Part shown: piece by piece, positions 34,111 to 42,263 of the stretch
Numbering within the stretch: the first letter of the stretch is position 1
Layout of the letters: each line of letters opens with the position of its first letter
Assembly (NCBI RefSeq): GCF_003751225.1
Contig: NZ_RJKE01000001.1
Location: forward strand, 7,006,001 to 7,070,000
Source of the DNA: Actinocorallia herbida
GTDB lineage: Bacteria; Actinomycetota; Actinomycetes; Streptosporangiales; Streptosporangiaceae
Length of the DNA: 64,000 nt
Direction of reading: 5' to 3'
Translations under genes and position numbers: made by a program
The notes under the pieces: generated by a model
Database searches by the model: none
Told to the model about the DNA's origin: nothing
What the model saw: the letters and a program-made list of their open reading frames with translations, nothing else

Positions 34111-34347
34111 CTAGGCGACTAGATGGTCGAAGTCACCGTCCTTGGCCCCTCCGATGAACGCCTCTATCTCCGCGCGCGTGTACACGAGCACGGGGCCGTC
34201 CGGATGCCGCGAGTTGCGCATGGCGATCTCCCCGGTGGGCAGCTCGCTCAACTCGACGCAGTTGCCGCTGGGGTTGCTCCGCCGGCTCTTCAGCCAGCCC
34301 CCGGGCGCCTGTCCGTGAAGGGACGGCTTCAGTGCGTGTTCCCCCAT
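34111..34347 (-). CDS. DUF397 protein
   Basis: The 78-residue protein carries the DUF397 core Trp-Leu-Lys-Ser-Arg-Arg-Ser-Asn-Pro-Ser-Gly-Asn-Cys-Val-Glu-Leu. Val-Leu-Val-Tyr-Thr-Arg-Ala-Glu-Ile-Glu-Ala-Phe-Ile follows and completes the family domain. Family members antagonise their partner XRE/DUF5753 regulators (WhiJ-type systems). ATG at 34345-34347 gives the usual length. It is upstream of its presumed partner XRE gene and divergent from the RsbW-like ATPase gene, the standard three-gene set. Confidence 0.9.
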   Translation of the reverse strand: MGEHALKPSLHGQAPGGWLKSRRSNPSGNCVELSELPTGEIAMRNSRHPDGPVLVYTRAEIEAFIGGAKDGDFDHLVA

Positions 34348-34394
34348 GACTTTGCTCCGTTCCAACAACGATCTTTCTGTGCCGCAAGGGCAGA

Positions 34395-34422
34395 TGCACG
34401 TGCAGAAGCTCTTGCACCTGCA
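34395..34422. promoter_or_regulatory. Repeated TGCAC motif in the DUF397/ATPase divergent promoter
   Basis: TGCACGTGCA (34395-34404, perfect palindrome) and TGCACCTGCA (34413-34422) are 18 bases apart centre to centre, with AGAAGCTCT between. Such TTGCAC-type repeats are plausible binding sites for the XRE regulator; the site lies in the 139-base gap between the two divergent genes. Confidence 0.4.
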
Positions 34423-34486
34423 CGCGTCGAAGGGAAAGATAGCGGACACCCACCCGACGCATCATCCGGTCGTGACAGGACATTCC

Positions 34487-35014
34487 ATGACCCTTCAGCG
34501 GGCTCCTCGCATGATCCACAGCCGTCGGCTCTCCTGCGCCGACGAGGGCAGATGGCCTGCGATGCTGCCGACACTCGAAGCCGCGCACTGGCCCACGCCC
34601 CCCTCCTCGGGCACCGACCGGCTCGTCAGGCGCCCGCTCAGCAGTGATCCGGGATCGCCGGGCTCCGCCCGCGAGTTCACCCGGGAGACACTGCGCGGCT
34701 GGAACCTCTCGTGCGTCTTCGGCGACGCGGCGGTGGTGGTCTCCGAACTCGTCACCAACGCGGTCCGCTACGGCCTGCCGGGACGGCACCGGGTGGCGCG
34801 CGCGCCGATCCAGCTGATCCTCATGGCCCAGGAGCGGCGGGTGCTCGCGATAGTCACCGACCCCAACCCGGAGCCGCCGGTGCTCGCCGAGCCCGAGGAC
34901 TTCGCCGAGAGCGGCCGCGGCCTCCAGGTCGTCGCGGGCCTCGCCGAGGCCTGGGGCTGGGCACCGCTGTCGACCGGCGGCAAAGCGGTCTGGTCGTCGT
35001 TCGCCCTCGTCTGA
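34487..35014 (+). CDS. ATP-binding protein, anti-sigma factor (RsbW/HATPase_c) type
   Basis: A 175-residue protein with the N-box Val-Val-Val-Ser-Glu-Leu-Val-Thr-Asn-Ala-Val-Arg-Tyr-Gly (motif N with Asn), Val-Thr-Asp-Pro-Asn-Pro-Glu in the G1 position and Glu-Ser-Gly-Arg-Gly-Leu-Gln-Val-Val in the G2 position. This is the compact single-domain ATPase common in streptomycetes near XRE/DUF397 pairs. It lacks a membrane part. ATG at 34487 has AGGA seven bases upstream; an earlier in-frame ATG (34346) lies inside the divergent DUF397 start and is unlikely. Confidence 0.85.
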   Translation: MTLQRAPRMIHSRRLSCADEGRWPAMLPTLEAAHWPTPPSSGTDRLVRRPLSSDPGSPGSAREFTRETLRGWNLSCVFGDAAVVVSELVTNAVRYGLPGRHRVARAPIQLILMAQERRVLAIVTDPNPEPPVLAEPEDFAESGRGLQVVAGLAEAWGWAPLSTGGKAVWSSFALV

Positions 35015-35148
35015 CCCGTATTCTCCTCCCCGACCGCCACCCGGGTCCGCACGGCCCCGGGAACAATCGACGATCTCCCCTCCGTTCTGTGCTATGAGCG
35101 ACGCCGCACGGCGCCGCGCACACGGACGGGACCAGGAGGAGTCGGGGG

Positions 35149-35238
35149 ATGCCGAAACCGCCCTTTCCCGAGTCAGCCCGACCTACTGTGGGTAAACAGG
35201 AAAGCAGGTCAGAGTTCCGGGGCGGTGAGGGCACATGA
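35149..35238 (+). CDS. Candidate small ORF, 29 codons
   Basis: ATG at 35149 is preceded by a perfect AGGAGG (35134-35139) nine bases upstream and runs to TGA at 35236-35238. The peptide is basic and Pro/Arg/Ser-rich with no signal peptide. It ends 28 bases before the next gene's ATG. It could be a leader peptide or a small protein, or the ribosome site could be chance. The rest of the 252-base gap shows nothing else. Confidence 0.3.
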   Translation: MPKPPFPESARPTVGKQESRSEFRGGEGT

Positions 35239-35252
35239 CCGATACATCCGCC

Positions 35253-35266
35253 TATATTCTCGCGCC
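35253..35266 (+). promoter_or_regulatory. Leaderless-type -10 element for the propeller-like gene
   Basis: TATATT/TATTCT (35253-35260) sits six to eight bases before ATG 35267. There is no Shine-Dalgarno at this start. Confidence 0.4.
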
Positions 35267-36133
35267 ATGAACGTCGGGGGACCTGTCGCCGCGGCGCGGA
35301 CGGTGCGCGGGGCCGCAGCACGGCGCGAAGCCGACGGCTTCCACCGCACGCCGGTCCCCGATCCCGGCGGCGACTTCATTCTGCACGCGGTGTCCGAGCC
35401 CTACGCGGTCGGCGCCCGCGGCCACGGCCCGCTGGTCCTCGTCTGGAACGGGACGGCGTGGACCACCGAGGCCCTGCCTCCCCTTGACGCGGCCCTGCAC
35501 GGCGCCGTGCTCACCGCGGTCGACGGCACGGTCGCGGCGGGCGGCGCGTTCGACCGGCTCCGCCTCGCCGAAGTCCCCCTGCTGCTGCGCCGCGGCCCCT
35601 CCGGATGGCACGACGACGATCCGCCCGAACTCGGCTTCCCCTACGTGCTGACGGGCGTGCGCGGGCCCTGGGCGGTCGGCCACGGCTTCCCCGCGAACGT
35701 CGTCCTGCGCCATGACGGCGCGGTCTGGAAACCCGTCGAGGTGCCCGGCCGTCCCGCCAAGCTGCTGACCCTCGCCGTCACGGGTGAGAACCTGCTCGCC
35801 GCCGGCGCGCGCGATCGCGAGGGCCTGATCCTGCACCACGACGGCCGCACCTGGCGCGAGTGGCACACCCGCACCGGACCCGTCACCGCGCTGGCGTGCT
35901 GGCGCGGCACCGCCTACGCCGCCGCCGGAGACGCCCTGCTGCACTGGACGGGCCGCAAGTGGGCCCGCGAGCAGGCGCCCCTGCGCGTCAACGCCCTGGC
36001 CCCGGACCGCACCGGCGTGCAGTGCGCGGGCGCGGACGGCGTCGCGGTGTTCGACGGACGCCGCTGGACCTCCACCCCCCTGCCCGGCACCTGGCTCGGC
36101 GCCGACCCCGACTGGCTCGTCGGCACGTCCTGA
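35267..36133 (+). CDS. Beta-propeller-like protein of unknown function
   Basis: A 288-residue protein with six repeats of about 40 residues, each containing a Gly/Asp-Gly-x-x-Trp turn: Asn-Gly-Thr-Ala-Trp, Pro-Ser-Gly-Trp, Asp-Gly-Ala-Val-Trp, Asp-Gly-Arg-Thr-Trp, Thr-Gly-Arg-Lys-Trp and Asp-Gly-Arg-Arg-Trp. Several are followed by a Pro. This is the periodicity of a beta-propeller. There is no signal peptide. I do not know its function; it may be a binding scaffold. An in-frame GTG at 35225 is an alternative start. Confidence 0.7.
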   Translation: MNVGGPVAAARTVRGAAARREADGFHRTPVPDPGGDFILHAVSEPYAVGARGHGPLVLVWNGTAWTTEALPPLDAALHGAVLTAVDGTVAAGGAFDRLRLAEVPLLLRRGPSGWHDDDPPELGFPYVLTGVRGPWAVGHGFPANVVLRHDGAVWKPVEVPGRPAKLLTLAVTGENLLAAGARDREGLILHHDGRTWREWHTRTGPVTALACWRGTAYAAAGDALLHWTGRKWAREQAPLRVNALAPDRTGVQCAGADGVAVFDGRRWTSTPLPGTWLGADPDWLVGTS

Positions 36134-36151
36134 GGCCCCCGCCCGCCGGGC

Positions 36152-36823
36152 TCAGGGCTCGACGAGGCCCGCGCGGATCGCGTACCTGGCGAGTTCGAGG
36201 CGGTCGCGCATGCCGAGCTTGGCGAGGATGTTCGAGCGGTGCCGGTCGACCGTCTTGACGCTGATGAACAGCGTCTCGGCGATCTCCTTGGTGGAGTTGC
36301 CCTCGGCGATCAGCTTGACGACCTCCTCCTCACGCGGCGTGAGGATGCTGTCGGGCAGCCGCTCCCCCTGCCTCTCGCGCTGGAGGTAGTCCCGGATCAG
36401 CGCGGTCATCGCGCCCGGGTAGAGGAAGGGCTCGCCGCGCATCGCCGCCCGGCACGCCTCGATGAGGTCCTGGTCGGCCGCCGATTTCAGGACGTACCCG
36501 CTCGCGCCGCTCTTCAGCGCCTCGAAGAAGTACTGCTCGTTGTCGTACATCGACAGCATGATGATCCGGACCTGCGGAGCCCGCCGGGAGATCTCCCTGG
36601 CGGCCTGGAGGCCGGTCATCCGGGGCATCGCGATGTCCAGCACCGCGAGGTCCACCCCGCCCGGCTCCGCTCCCCCGCCGCAGACGGACTCCACCGCCTC
36701 GGCCCCGTCGGCCGCCTCGGCGACCACCGCGAGGTCGGGCTCGGAGTCGAGGATCATGCGCAGGCCCTGGCGGACGAGGGCGTGGTCGTCGGCCAGCAGG
36801 ATCCGGGTGGTCTCCACGGTCAC
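36152..36823 (-). CDS. NarL/FixJ-family response regulator
   Basis: A 223-residue regulator: receiver with [10 protein letters not shown], phospho-Asp in Leu-Asp-Ile-Ala-Met-Pro and the conserved Lys in Tyr-Val-Leu-Lys-Ser. The C-terminal LuxR helix-turn-helix is [10 protein letters not shown] with [11 protein letters not shown]. GTG at 36823 overlaps the kinase stop (GTGA at 36820-36823), so kinase and regulator are coupled. Likely targets include the divergent CBS/ArsB-NhaD promoter region. Confidence 0.93.
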   Translation of the reverse strand: MTVETTRILLADDHALVRQGLRMILDSEPDLAVVAEAADGAEAVESVCGGGAEPGGVDLAVLDIAMPRMTGLQAAREISRRAPQVRIIMLSMYDNEQYFFEALKSGASGYVLKSAADQDLIEACRAAMRGEPFLYPGAMTALIRDYLQRERQGERLPDSILTPREEEVVKLIAEGNSTKEIAETLFISVKTVDRHRSNILAKLGMRDRLELARYAIRAGLVEP

Positions 36824-37845
36824 TTCTCTTTCCCGGCCTCGACGGCCTGTCCTGGCACCGTCAGGGTGACGCGGGTGCCTCCCTGCGGGCGGGCCGCCAC
36901 GGTCAGCCGGGCCCGGATCAGCCCGGCCCGCTCCCGCATGCCCCGGATGCCCGCGCCCTCGACGTGCTCGCCGCCCCTGCCGTCGTCGGCGATCGACAGC
37001 ACGATGTCGCGTCCGCGCAGGGTCAGGCCCATCTCCACCCGAGACGCCCCGGCGTGCCGCATCACGTTCGTCAGGCTCTCCTGGGCCACCCGGTACAGCA
37101 CGAGTTCGACGTCCTGGCCGAGGTCCTCGGGCAGCTCTGGGTCGATCAGCCGGGTCACGGGCAGGCCGCTGGTCCGGGAGAAGTCGCTGATGAGGGACTT
37201 GAGGGCGCTGCGCAGGCCGAGGTCCTCCAGGACGCCGGGCCGCAGCCGGTGGGCGATCCGCCGGACCTCCTCCAGACTGGCCCGGACGCCCTCCTGAACG
37301 GTGTGCAGGTCGGCCACGAGCTCGTCGGGGGCCCGGTCGACGGTGCGCTTGAGCCCGAGCAGGACGACGGTCAGGCTCTGCCCGATCTCGTCGTGCAGCT
37401 CGCGCGCGATGCGCATCCGCTCGGCCTCCTGGGCGGCGAGGGTGCGGCCCGCGCTGGCCGTCCGCTCGGTCTCCAGCCGGTCGAGCATCCGGTTGAAGGT
37501 GTCGATCAGGTGCGCGAGGTCGCCGTTGCCCTGGTCGGGCAGCCGGTCGCCGCCGCGCAGCAGGTCGACCCGCTGCATGACGGTCGCGAGCTGGTCGAGC
37601 GGGGCGAGGCTGCGCCGCAGGAGGAACCCGTTGAGCGCGAGGATCAGCGCGAGCCCGACCAGCAGGACGGGCACTTCCCTCCACACCACCGGGGCGGATA
37701 CCGTGGCGGGCGACAGGGCGAGGACCAGCGTCCCGCCCGCGAACACCAGGCCGTTGCTGAGGAAGAGCCGCCAGAACAGCGACTGTCCCGGTCCCCTCAC
37801 CTCACGCGCTCGCTCCGCCCAACGGCGGCCCTGTCCTCCCGGCAT
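36820..37845 (-). CDS. NarL-partner sensor histidine kinase (HisKA_3)
   Basis: The 341-residue kinase has two membrane helices (about 25-45 and 52-70) with almost no sensor loop between them. A HAMP domain (about 72-125) and the dimerisation helix [17 protein letters not shown] with phospho-acceptor His follow. The HATPase part has [11 protein letters not shown] and Asp-Asp-Gly-Arg-Gly-Gly. The very short outer loop suggests sensing within the membrane. Start: ATG 37845 or GTG 37848. Confidence 0.92.
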   Translation of the reverse strand: MPGGQGRRWAERAREVRGPGQSLFWRLFLSNGLVFAGGTLVLALSPATVSAPVVWREVPVLLVGLALILALNGFLLRRSLAPLDQLATVMQRVDLLRGGDRLPDQGNGDLAHLIDTFNRMLDRLETERTASAGRTLAAQEAERMRIARELHDEIGQSLTVVLLGLKRTVDRAPDELVADLHTVQEGVRASLEEVRRIAHRLRPGVLEDLGLRSALKSLISDFSRTSGLPVTRLIDPELPEDLGQDVELVLYRVAQESLTNVMRHAGASRVEMGLTLRGRDIVLSIADDGRGGEHVEGAGIRGMRERAGLIRARLTVAARPQGGTRVTLTVPGQAVEAGKEK

Positions 37846-37880
37846 CACTCCAGCGTCCTCAGGCTCCGCGGGTCGGTCAA

Positions 37881-37952
37881 TCGGGTCCGGCCCCCATTTC
37901 GGCGGGCCGACATGGGGGTGCGCCCCCATCCGAATCTGGGGGTCCGGCCCGA
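37881..37952. promoter_or_regulatory. Four alternating CCCCCA/TGGGGG boxes
   Basis: CCCCCA at 37891-37896 and 37923-37928 alternates with TGGGGG at 37913-37918 and 37937-37942. The central pair forms ATGGGGG-TGCG-CCCCCAT. The outer arms TCGGGTCCGG and CCGGCCCGA make the whole block a large imperfect palindrome. It lies in the 156-base divergent region between the two-component pair and the CBS gene and is a likely regulator site. Confidence 0.5.
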
Positions 37953-38001
37953 TGGTGAGATTGTCCTTTTCGTCCCAAAATGGAGGGGCGAGGAGGTCTT
38001 T

Positions 38002-38499
38002 ATGACCATGAGAATCACTCTGGATGGTGGAATGCGAGCGCGCGACATCACCGCGAACCTGCCCACGGTAACGGTGCACGACTCGGTGATGCGTGCGGTG
38101 CAGCTCATGGCCGTGCGCCAGCTCCCGGGCCTGATCGTGGTGGACGACCGGGGGAAGCCCTGGTCGGTCCTGCCGGGCACCCAGGTGCTCCGGCTGGCCA
38201 TCCCGGGAGCCTACCGGGAGACCCCGGCGCTCGCCCGCACCGTCGACGAGGCCCACGCCGACCTGTTCTGGCAGGAGCTCGGCGAGCGCACCGTCGGCGA
38301 CTGCCTCCCCGAGGCGCCGACCCGTCCCACCACCGTCACCCCCGACACCAACCTGCTCGAGGTGGCGGCGCTGATGGCACGGACCCGCAGCCCCCTGGCC
38401 GCGGTCGTGGACGAGCGCGGCGTCCTCATCGGGGCGATCACCCTTGACCGGCTGCTCACCAGCCTTGCCGTCCTCGGACCCGGCGACACCGGCGAGTAA
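38002..38499 (+). CDS. CBS-domain protein
   Basis: The 165-residue protein is a tandem CBS pair: [15 protein letters not shown] in the first, [12 protein letters not shown] and Ile-Thr-Leu-Asp-Arg-Leu in the second. CBS pairs bind adenine nucleotides and gate partner proteins. A textbook AGGAGG (37991-37996) precedes ATG 38002. The transporter gene follows after 144 bases on the same strand, so the CBS protein may regulate that transporter; similar CBS-ArsB/NhaD pairs occur in actinobacteria. Confidence 0.88.
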   Translation: MTMRITLDGGMRARDITANLPTVTVHDSVMRAVQLMAVRQLPGLIVVDDRGKPWSVLPGTQVLRLAIPGAYRETPALARTVDEAHADLFWQELGERTVGDCLPEAPTRPTTVTPDTNLLEVAALMARTRSPLAAVVDERGVLIGAITLDRLLTSLAVLGPGDTGE

Positions 38500-38511
38500 G
38501 AGGACCCGGGC

Positions 38512-38529
38512 GGCGGCGTGACCGCCGCC
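38512..38529 (+). terminator. Hairpin after the CBS gene
   Basis: GGCGGCG and CGCCGCC with a TGAC loop, 12 bases past the stop. The 144-base gap also holds an AT-rich stretch with GTCCTA/TAGGAC (38572-38577/38605-38610), perhaps the transporter promoter; no riboswitch class was recognised. Confidence 0.5.
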
Positions 38530-38643
38530 TTCGGCGTGTCCCCACCTTTCCTCAATACTGGGAGATCTGATGTCCTACTATCTCGACTTTCCATGCCTGA
38601 AAAATAGGACTTCGGAAGGCGCCGGACCCCCGGGGTACGCCCG

Positions 38644-39930
38644 GTGACCGGAATCGTCGCACTCTCCATCTTCACGATCGCCATCGGGCTGATCGCCAGC
38701 GAGAAGGTGCACAAGGTCAAGGTCGTCCTCGTGGCGGCCGGCCTGATGGTCGTGCTCGGGATCATCCCCGGCTCCGAGGTCTTCTTCTCCGAGCACGAGG
38801 GGATCGACTGGAACGTCATCTTCCTGCTCTTCGGCATGATGATCATCGTCGGGATCATCAAGCAGACGGGACTGTTCGACTTCCTGGCGATCTGGGCGGC
38901 CAAGAAGTCCGAAGGCCGGCCCTACAAGCTGATGGTCATGCTCATGGGGCTGACCGCGATCGCCTCGCCGTTCCTGGACAACGTCACGACCATCATGCTC
39001 GTGGCGCCCGTGACGGTCGTGGTCTGCGACCGGCTGAGGATCCCGGCGCAGCCGTACCTGATCGCCGAGATCCTCGCGTCGAACATCGGCGGCGCGGCCA
39101 CCCTGATCGGCGACCCGCCCAACATCATCATCGGCAGCCGCGCGGGCCTGACGTTCAACGACTTCCTGGTGCACATGGCGCCGATCGTCGTGATCATCTT
39201 CGTGGTGTTCGTGCTGCTCACCCGGGTGATGTTCCGCAAGTCCTTCGAGTACCACCCCGAGCACGTCGCGGCGGTGATGGCGCTCAACGAGAAGAAGGCG
39301 ATCACCGACCGCAAGCTCCTCGTGCGCAGCCTCGTCGTGCTCGGCTTCGTGATCGCCGGGTTCTCCCTGCACTCGGTGTTCCACGTCGAGCCGTCGATCG
39401 TCGCGCTCGTCGGCGCCGGGGTGATGCTGCTGGTGTCCAGGACCGACGTGAACGACGTGCTGGCCGAGGTCGAATGGCCGACGCTGGTGTTCTTCATGGG
39501 CCTGTTCGCGATGGTCGCCGGGCTCGTGCACACCGGGGTCATCGCCACCATCGGCGAGTGGATCTCCGCGACGTTCGCCGACGACACCTTCGCGGCGGCC
39601 AGCGTGCTGCTGTGGGGCTCCGCCGTCTTCGGGGCGTTCTTCGACAACATCCCGTACGTCGCCACCGTCGCCCCGATCGTCGAGCAGATGGTCGCGGCCA
39701 CCCCCGGCGACGGCGAGATGCTGTGGTGGGCGTTCGCGCTCGGCGCCGACTTCGGCGGCAACGGCACCGCGATCGCCGCCAGCGCCAACGTCGTGGCGAT
39801 CGGCATCGCCGCGCGGACCGGGCACCGGATCAGCTTCTGGCAGTTCACCAAGTACGGCCTGCTGGTCACCCTGATGACCACCGCGATGGCCTGGGCGTAC
39901 GTCTGGCTCAGGTACTTCGTGCTCGCCTGA
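38644..39930 (+). CDS. ArsB/NhaD-family ion transporter (SLC13-like)
   Basis: The 428-residue protein has about eleven helices. Visible family motifs are Pro-Phe-Leu-Asp-Asn-Val-Thr-Thr-Ile-Met-Leu, Glu-Ile-Leu-Ala-Ser-Asn-Ile-Gly-Gly-Ala-Ala-Thr-Leu-Ile-Gly-Asp-Pro-Pro-Asn and, in the second half, Phe-Phe-Asp-Asn-Ile-Pro-Tyr and Gly-Ala-Asp-Phe-Gly-Gly-Asn-Gly-Thr. The two Asp-Asn loops and the GDPPN turn identify the ion transporter superfamily. Substrate could be Na+/H+ or an oxyanion. The start is GTG. Confidence 0.9.
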   Translation: MTGIVALSIFTIAIGLIASEKVHKVKVVLVAAGLMVVLGIIPGSEVFFSEHEGIDWNVIFLLFGMMIIVGIIKQTGLFDFLAIWAAKKSEGRPYKLMVMLMGLTAIASPFLDNVTTIMLVAPVTVVVCDRLRIPAQPYLIAEILASNIGGAATLIGDPPNIIIGSRAGLTFNDFLVHMAPIVVIIFVVFVLLTRVMFRKSFEYHPEHVAAVMALNEKKAITDRKLLVRSLVVLGFVIAGFSLHSVFHVEPSIVALVGAGVMLLVSRTDVNDVLAEVEWPTLVFFMGLFAMVAGLVHTGVIATIGEWISATFADDTFAAASVLLWGSAVFGAFFDNIPYVATVAPIVEQMVAATPGDGEMLWWAFALGADFGGNGTAIAASANVVAIGIAARTGHRISFWQFTKYGLLVTLMTTAMAWAYVWLRYFVLA

Positions 39931-40032
39931 CCCGCTCGGGCGGTCCGGCGGGGCCGGGCGGGACCGGCGTCCCACCCGGCCCTTTTGCCGCACCCGTCCC
40001 GGAAGCTGACAGTCCGCATATCCGGCACCGGG

Positions 40033-40045
40033 GATACTCCTGGAA
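40033..40045 (+). promoter_or_regulatory. Leaderless-type -10 element for the flippase-like gene
   Basis: GATACT (40033-40038), seven bases, ATG at 40046; no convincing ribosome site. Confidence 0.4.
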
Positions 40046-40945
40046 ATGGAGGCGGTCATCGCGGCGCTGCGGGCGATGCACTGGGGCGTCGTCCCGGTGC
40101 TGGTGCTGCTCGCCGTCCTGCACTACGTGTTCGAGGCCACCGCCCTGCGCGCCGCCGCGGGCCGTCCGCTGGGGCTCGGCCGGACCACCCTCACCCAGTT
40201 CACCGCCGCCGCGGCGGCCCGGATCACCCCGGGCGGCCTCGGCGGCATCGCGGTGAACGCCCGCTATCTGACGGTCTGTGGGATGGCCCTGCCCGCCGCC
40301 GCGACCGCCGTCACCGCCTACGCCGCGGGGCTCGGAATCGGCCGGATCCTCGTCGTGCTCGCGGTGATCGCGCTGACCGGGGACCTCGAGGCGCTCGACG
40401 GGGTGGCCGACCGGATCGGGGGGTTCGCGGCGGGGCTCGCCGATCCGCGGATCGCGCTCGCGGCGGGGGCCGTCGCCCTCGCCATCGCGGGGGCGGGGGT
40501 CTGGGCGGTGCGCAGGGCGCGTCGGCGAGGCGGGAAGACGCCGCGCGAGACGCTGCGGGAGTCCTGGGAGGCGCTGCGCGACCTCGCCCGGCGGCCCCGC
40601 GACCTGTTCGGCGTGCTCGCCTCCTCGGTCGCCGTGGCCGTGGTCCTCGCGCTGGCCTTCGGCCTGTCCGTCCTCGCGGTGCCGGGCACCGAGACCGACG
40701 CGGAGCAGTTCGGCGTGCTGGTCGGGGCCTATTTCGTCGGCAGTTTCGTGGGCGCGGCGGTGCCCGTGCCGGGCGGGGTCGGCACCACCGAGGCCGCGTT
40801 CACCGGGACGCTCGTCCTGCTCGGGATCGCCGCGCTGCCCGCCCTCCAGGCCGTCCTGGTGTTCCGGCTGATCACCTACTGGGCGCCCGTGCCGGTCGGG
40901 ATCGCCGCGTCGCGGCTGGCGCTGACCCGTCGGCAGGGCGGCTGA
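40046..40945 (+). CDS. Lysylphosphatidylglycerol synthase TM-region/UPF0104-like membrane protein
   Basis: The 299-residue protein has about eight helices. Ala-Ala-Arg-Ile-Thr-Pro-Gly-Gly-Leu-Gly-Gly-Ile-Ala-Val-Asn-Ala-Arg-Tyr and, later, Val-Pro-Val-Pro-Gly-Gly-Val-Gly-Thr-Thr-Glu-Ala are the paired Pro-Gly-Gly motifs of the MprF flippase domain/UPF0104 family. A charged linker (about 155-185) splits the two halves. It probably moves or senses lipids, but the substrate is unknown. No synthase domain is attached. Confidence 0.82.
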   Translation: MEAVIAALRAMHWGVVPVLVLLAVLHYVFEATALRAAAGRPLGLGRTTLTQFTAAAAARITPGGLGGIAVNARYLTVCGMALPAAATAVTAYAAGLGIGRILVVLAVIALTGDLEALDGVADRIGGFAAGLADPRIALAAGAVALAIAGAGVWAVRRARRRGGKTPRETLRESWEALRDLARRPRDLFGVLASSVAVAVVLALAFGLSVLAVPGTETDAEQFGVLVGAYFVGSFVGAAVPVPGGVGTTEAAFTGTLVLLGIAALPALQAVLVFRLITYWAPVPVGIAASRLALTRRQGG

Positions 40946-40951
40946 CCGGGA

Positions 40952-41626
40952 TCAGACGGGCTGGGCCGTGTTCACCTTGATCCCGGCCTCGGCCAGCGGG
41001 CGGATCGCCGCGGGCTCCGGGCGCTCCACCCCGAGGAAGTCCACCCGGGACAGCTCACCGCCGAGGCCCGCCAGCAGGGCGGACAGCTCGGGCGTGGGGG
41101 CGGTTCCCGAGAACGTCAGGGTGCCCAGGTACGGAAGCTGCGCCAGCGTGGTGAGGCGTTCGACGTCGAGGCGCGGCAGCCGCAGGTAGAGCATCCGGAC
41201 GCCGAGCGGAAGCCAGCCCAGACCGTCGCCGGTGGCCGTGTCCGACGACCAGCGGACCACGCGCAGGTCCGGGTAACGGCCGACCAGCCTCAGCGACCTG
41301 TCTTCCAGGGCCGCGCCGCTCAGCGACATGACCCGCAAGGGACTGTCGGGCGGGGTGAACTCGCCCTCGATCCGATCGGAGTCGAGCCACAGGTCGAACA
41401 GTTCGCGCAGGCCCGTCAGGCGCCGCACGCCCTCGTCGGTGAACGGTCCGCGCGCCTTCAGCACCCGCAGCCAGGTCATCTCGGCGACCTCGCCGAGGAC
41501 CGCGTCATCGGCGTCGGCGAGGTCGAGTTCACGGAACATCCGCTGGCCGCGCAGGCCGCTCATCCAGACACCGGTGTAGGCGAGCTCGGCGTCCGCCGCC
41601 AGCTCCACGCTGTGCATCTCCCCCAT
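40952..41626 (-). CDS. Leucine-rich-repeat-like hypothetical protein
   Basis: A 224-residue cytoplasmic protein. From about residue 50 it shows spaced Leu motifs (Leu-Arg-Val-Leu-Lys-Ala, Leu-Arg-Glu-Leu-Phe-Asp-Leu-Trp-Leu, Leu-Arg-Val-Met-Ser-Leu-Ser-Gly, Leu-Arg-Val-Val-Arg-Trp-Ser, Met-Leu-Tyr-Leu-Arg-Leu-Pro, Leu-Gly-Thr-Leu-Thr-Phe-Ser-Gly) about 22-25 residues apart, i.e. irregular leucine-rich repeats. No enzymatic motif. ATG 41626 lies 6 bases after TAGGGT, a leaderless layout. Function unknown. Confidence 0.65.
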   Translation of the reverse strand: MGEMHSVELAADAELAYTGVWMSGLRGQRMFRELDLADADDAVLGEVAEMTWLRVLKARGPFTDEGVRRLTGLRELFDLWLDSDRIEGEFTPPDSPLRVMSLSGAALEDRSLRLVGRYPDLRVVRWSSDTATGDGLGWLPLGVRMLYLRLPRLDVERLTTLAQLPYLGTLTFSGTAPTPELSALLAGLGGELSRVDFLGVERPEPAAIRPLAEAGIKVNTAQPV

Positions 41627-41638
41627 CCCCTCACCCTA
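41627..41638 (-). promoter_or_regulatory. Leaderless-type -10 element for the LRR-like gene
   Basis: On the minus strand TAGGGT (41638 to 41633), six bases (GAGGGG), ATG at 41626. The GAGGGG is adjacent to the ATG, too close to act as a normal ribosome site. Confidence 0.45.
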
Positions 41639-41742
41639 GGTCACCTTCCGGGAGCGGATCCGGAATCTCCGGTGACCGGCGGTCGAACAATCTCCCCGAC
41701 TTCGGCGAGTGGATCACCAGGTACCGGGCGTTCGGGGCGAAG

Positions 41743-42240
41743 TCAGAGACCGCCGAGCCGTCCTTCGAGGACGATCAGCAGCCGGGAGAGGTTGTCGGCC
41801 AGGTCGGCGCGGGTGCCGTCGTCGAGCGCGGACAGCACGGACGCCTCGTGGGCGAGCTGGGCGGGCAGCACCTCGTCGATCAGCGCGCCGCCCTCGTCGG
41901 TGAGGGACAGGTGGGCGACGCGGCGGTCCCTGGCGTCGGGGCGTCGGGCGACGAGGCCGCGCTCCTCCAGCGCCCGCACACGCTTGGTCACCGCGGCGCC
42001 GGACGCGAAGGTCTCGCGGGCGAGGCGGCCGGGGGTGATCTCGTGGTCGACCCGGCGCAGCGCGGTGAGGATGTCGAATTCAGGACGGGTCAGCCCGAAC
42101 CTGGCGAGCGGGGTCTCCTCGGCCTGCTGGAGCAGCAGCGCGCAGCGGTTCAGCCTGCCGATCACGCCCATCGGCTCGGGGTCCAGCTCAGGCCGGACCT
42201 CCCGCCACTGCCGCATCACCCGGGCCACGACGTCTTCCAC
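41743..42240 (-). CDS. MarR-family regulator
   Basis: The 165-residue protein contains the winged helix: Leu-Thr-Arg-Pro-Glu-Phe-Asp-Ile-Leu-Thr-Ala-Leu, recognition helix Ala-Val-Thr-Lys-Arg-Val-Arg-Ala-Leu-Glu-Glu-Arg-Gly-Leu-Val and wing Pro-Asp-Ala-Arg-Asp-Arg-Arg-Val-Ala-His-Leu-Ser-Leu-Thr. It is the usual MarR length. GTG at 42240 has GAGAGGGGGAG upstream. It follows the FUSC exporter gene by 23 bases and most likely represses the operon through the palindrome at 43820-43843. Confidence 0.92.
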   Translation of the reverse strand: MEDVVARVMRQWREVRPELDPEPMGVIGRLNRCALLLQQAEETPLARFGLTRPEFDILTALRRVDHEITPGRLARETFASGAAVTKRVRALEERGLVARRPDARDRRVAHLSLTDEGGALIDEVLPAQLAHEASVLSALDDGTRADLADNLSRLLIVLEGRLGGL

Positions 42241-42263
42241 CGGTCTCCCCCTCTCCTCCCGGG

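Noticed and set aside
38500-38643. Riboswitch before the ArsB/NhaD transporter
   Set aside because: Only a terminator hairpin and a 6-bp inverted repeat are visible; I could not match the conserved core of any riboswitch class.
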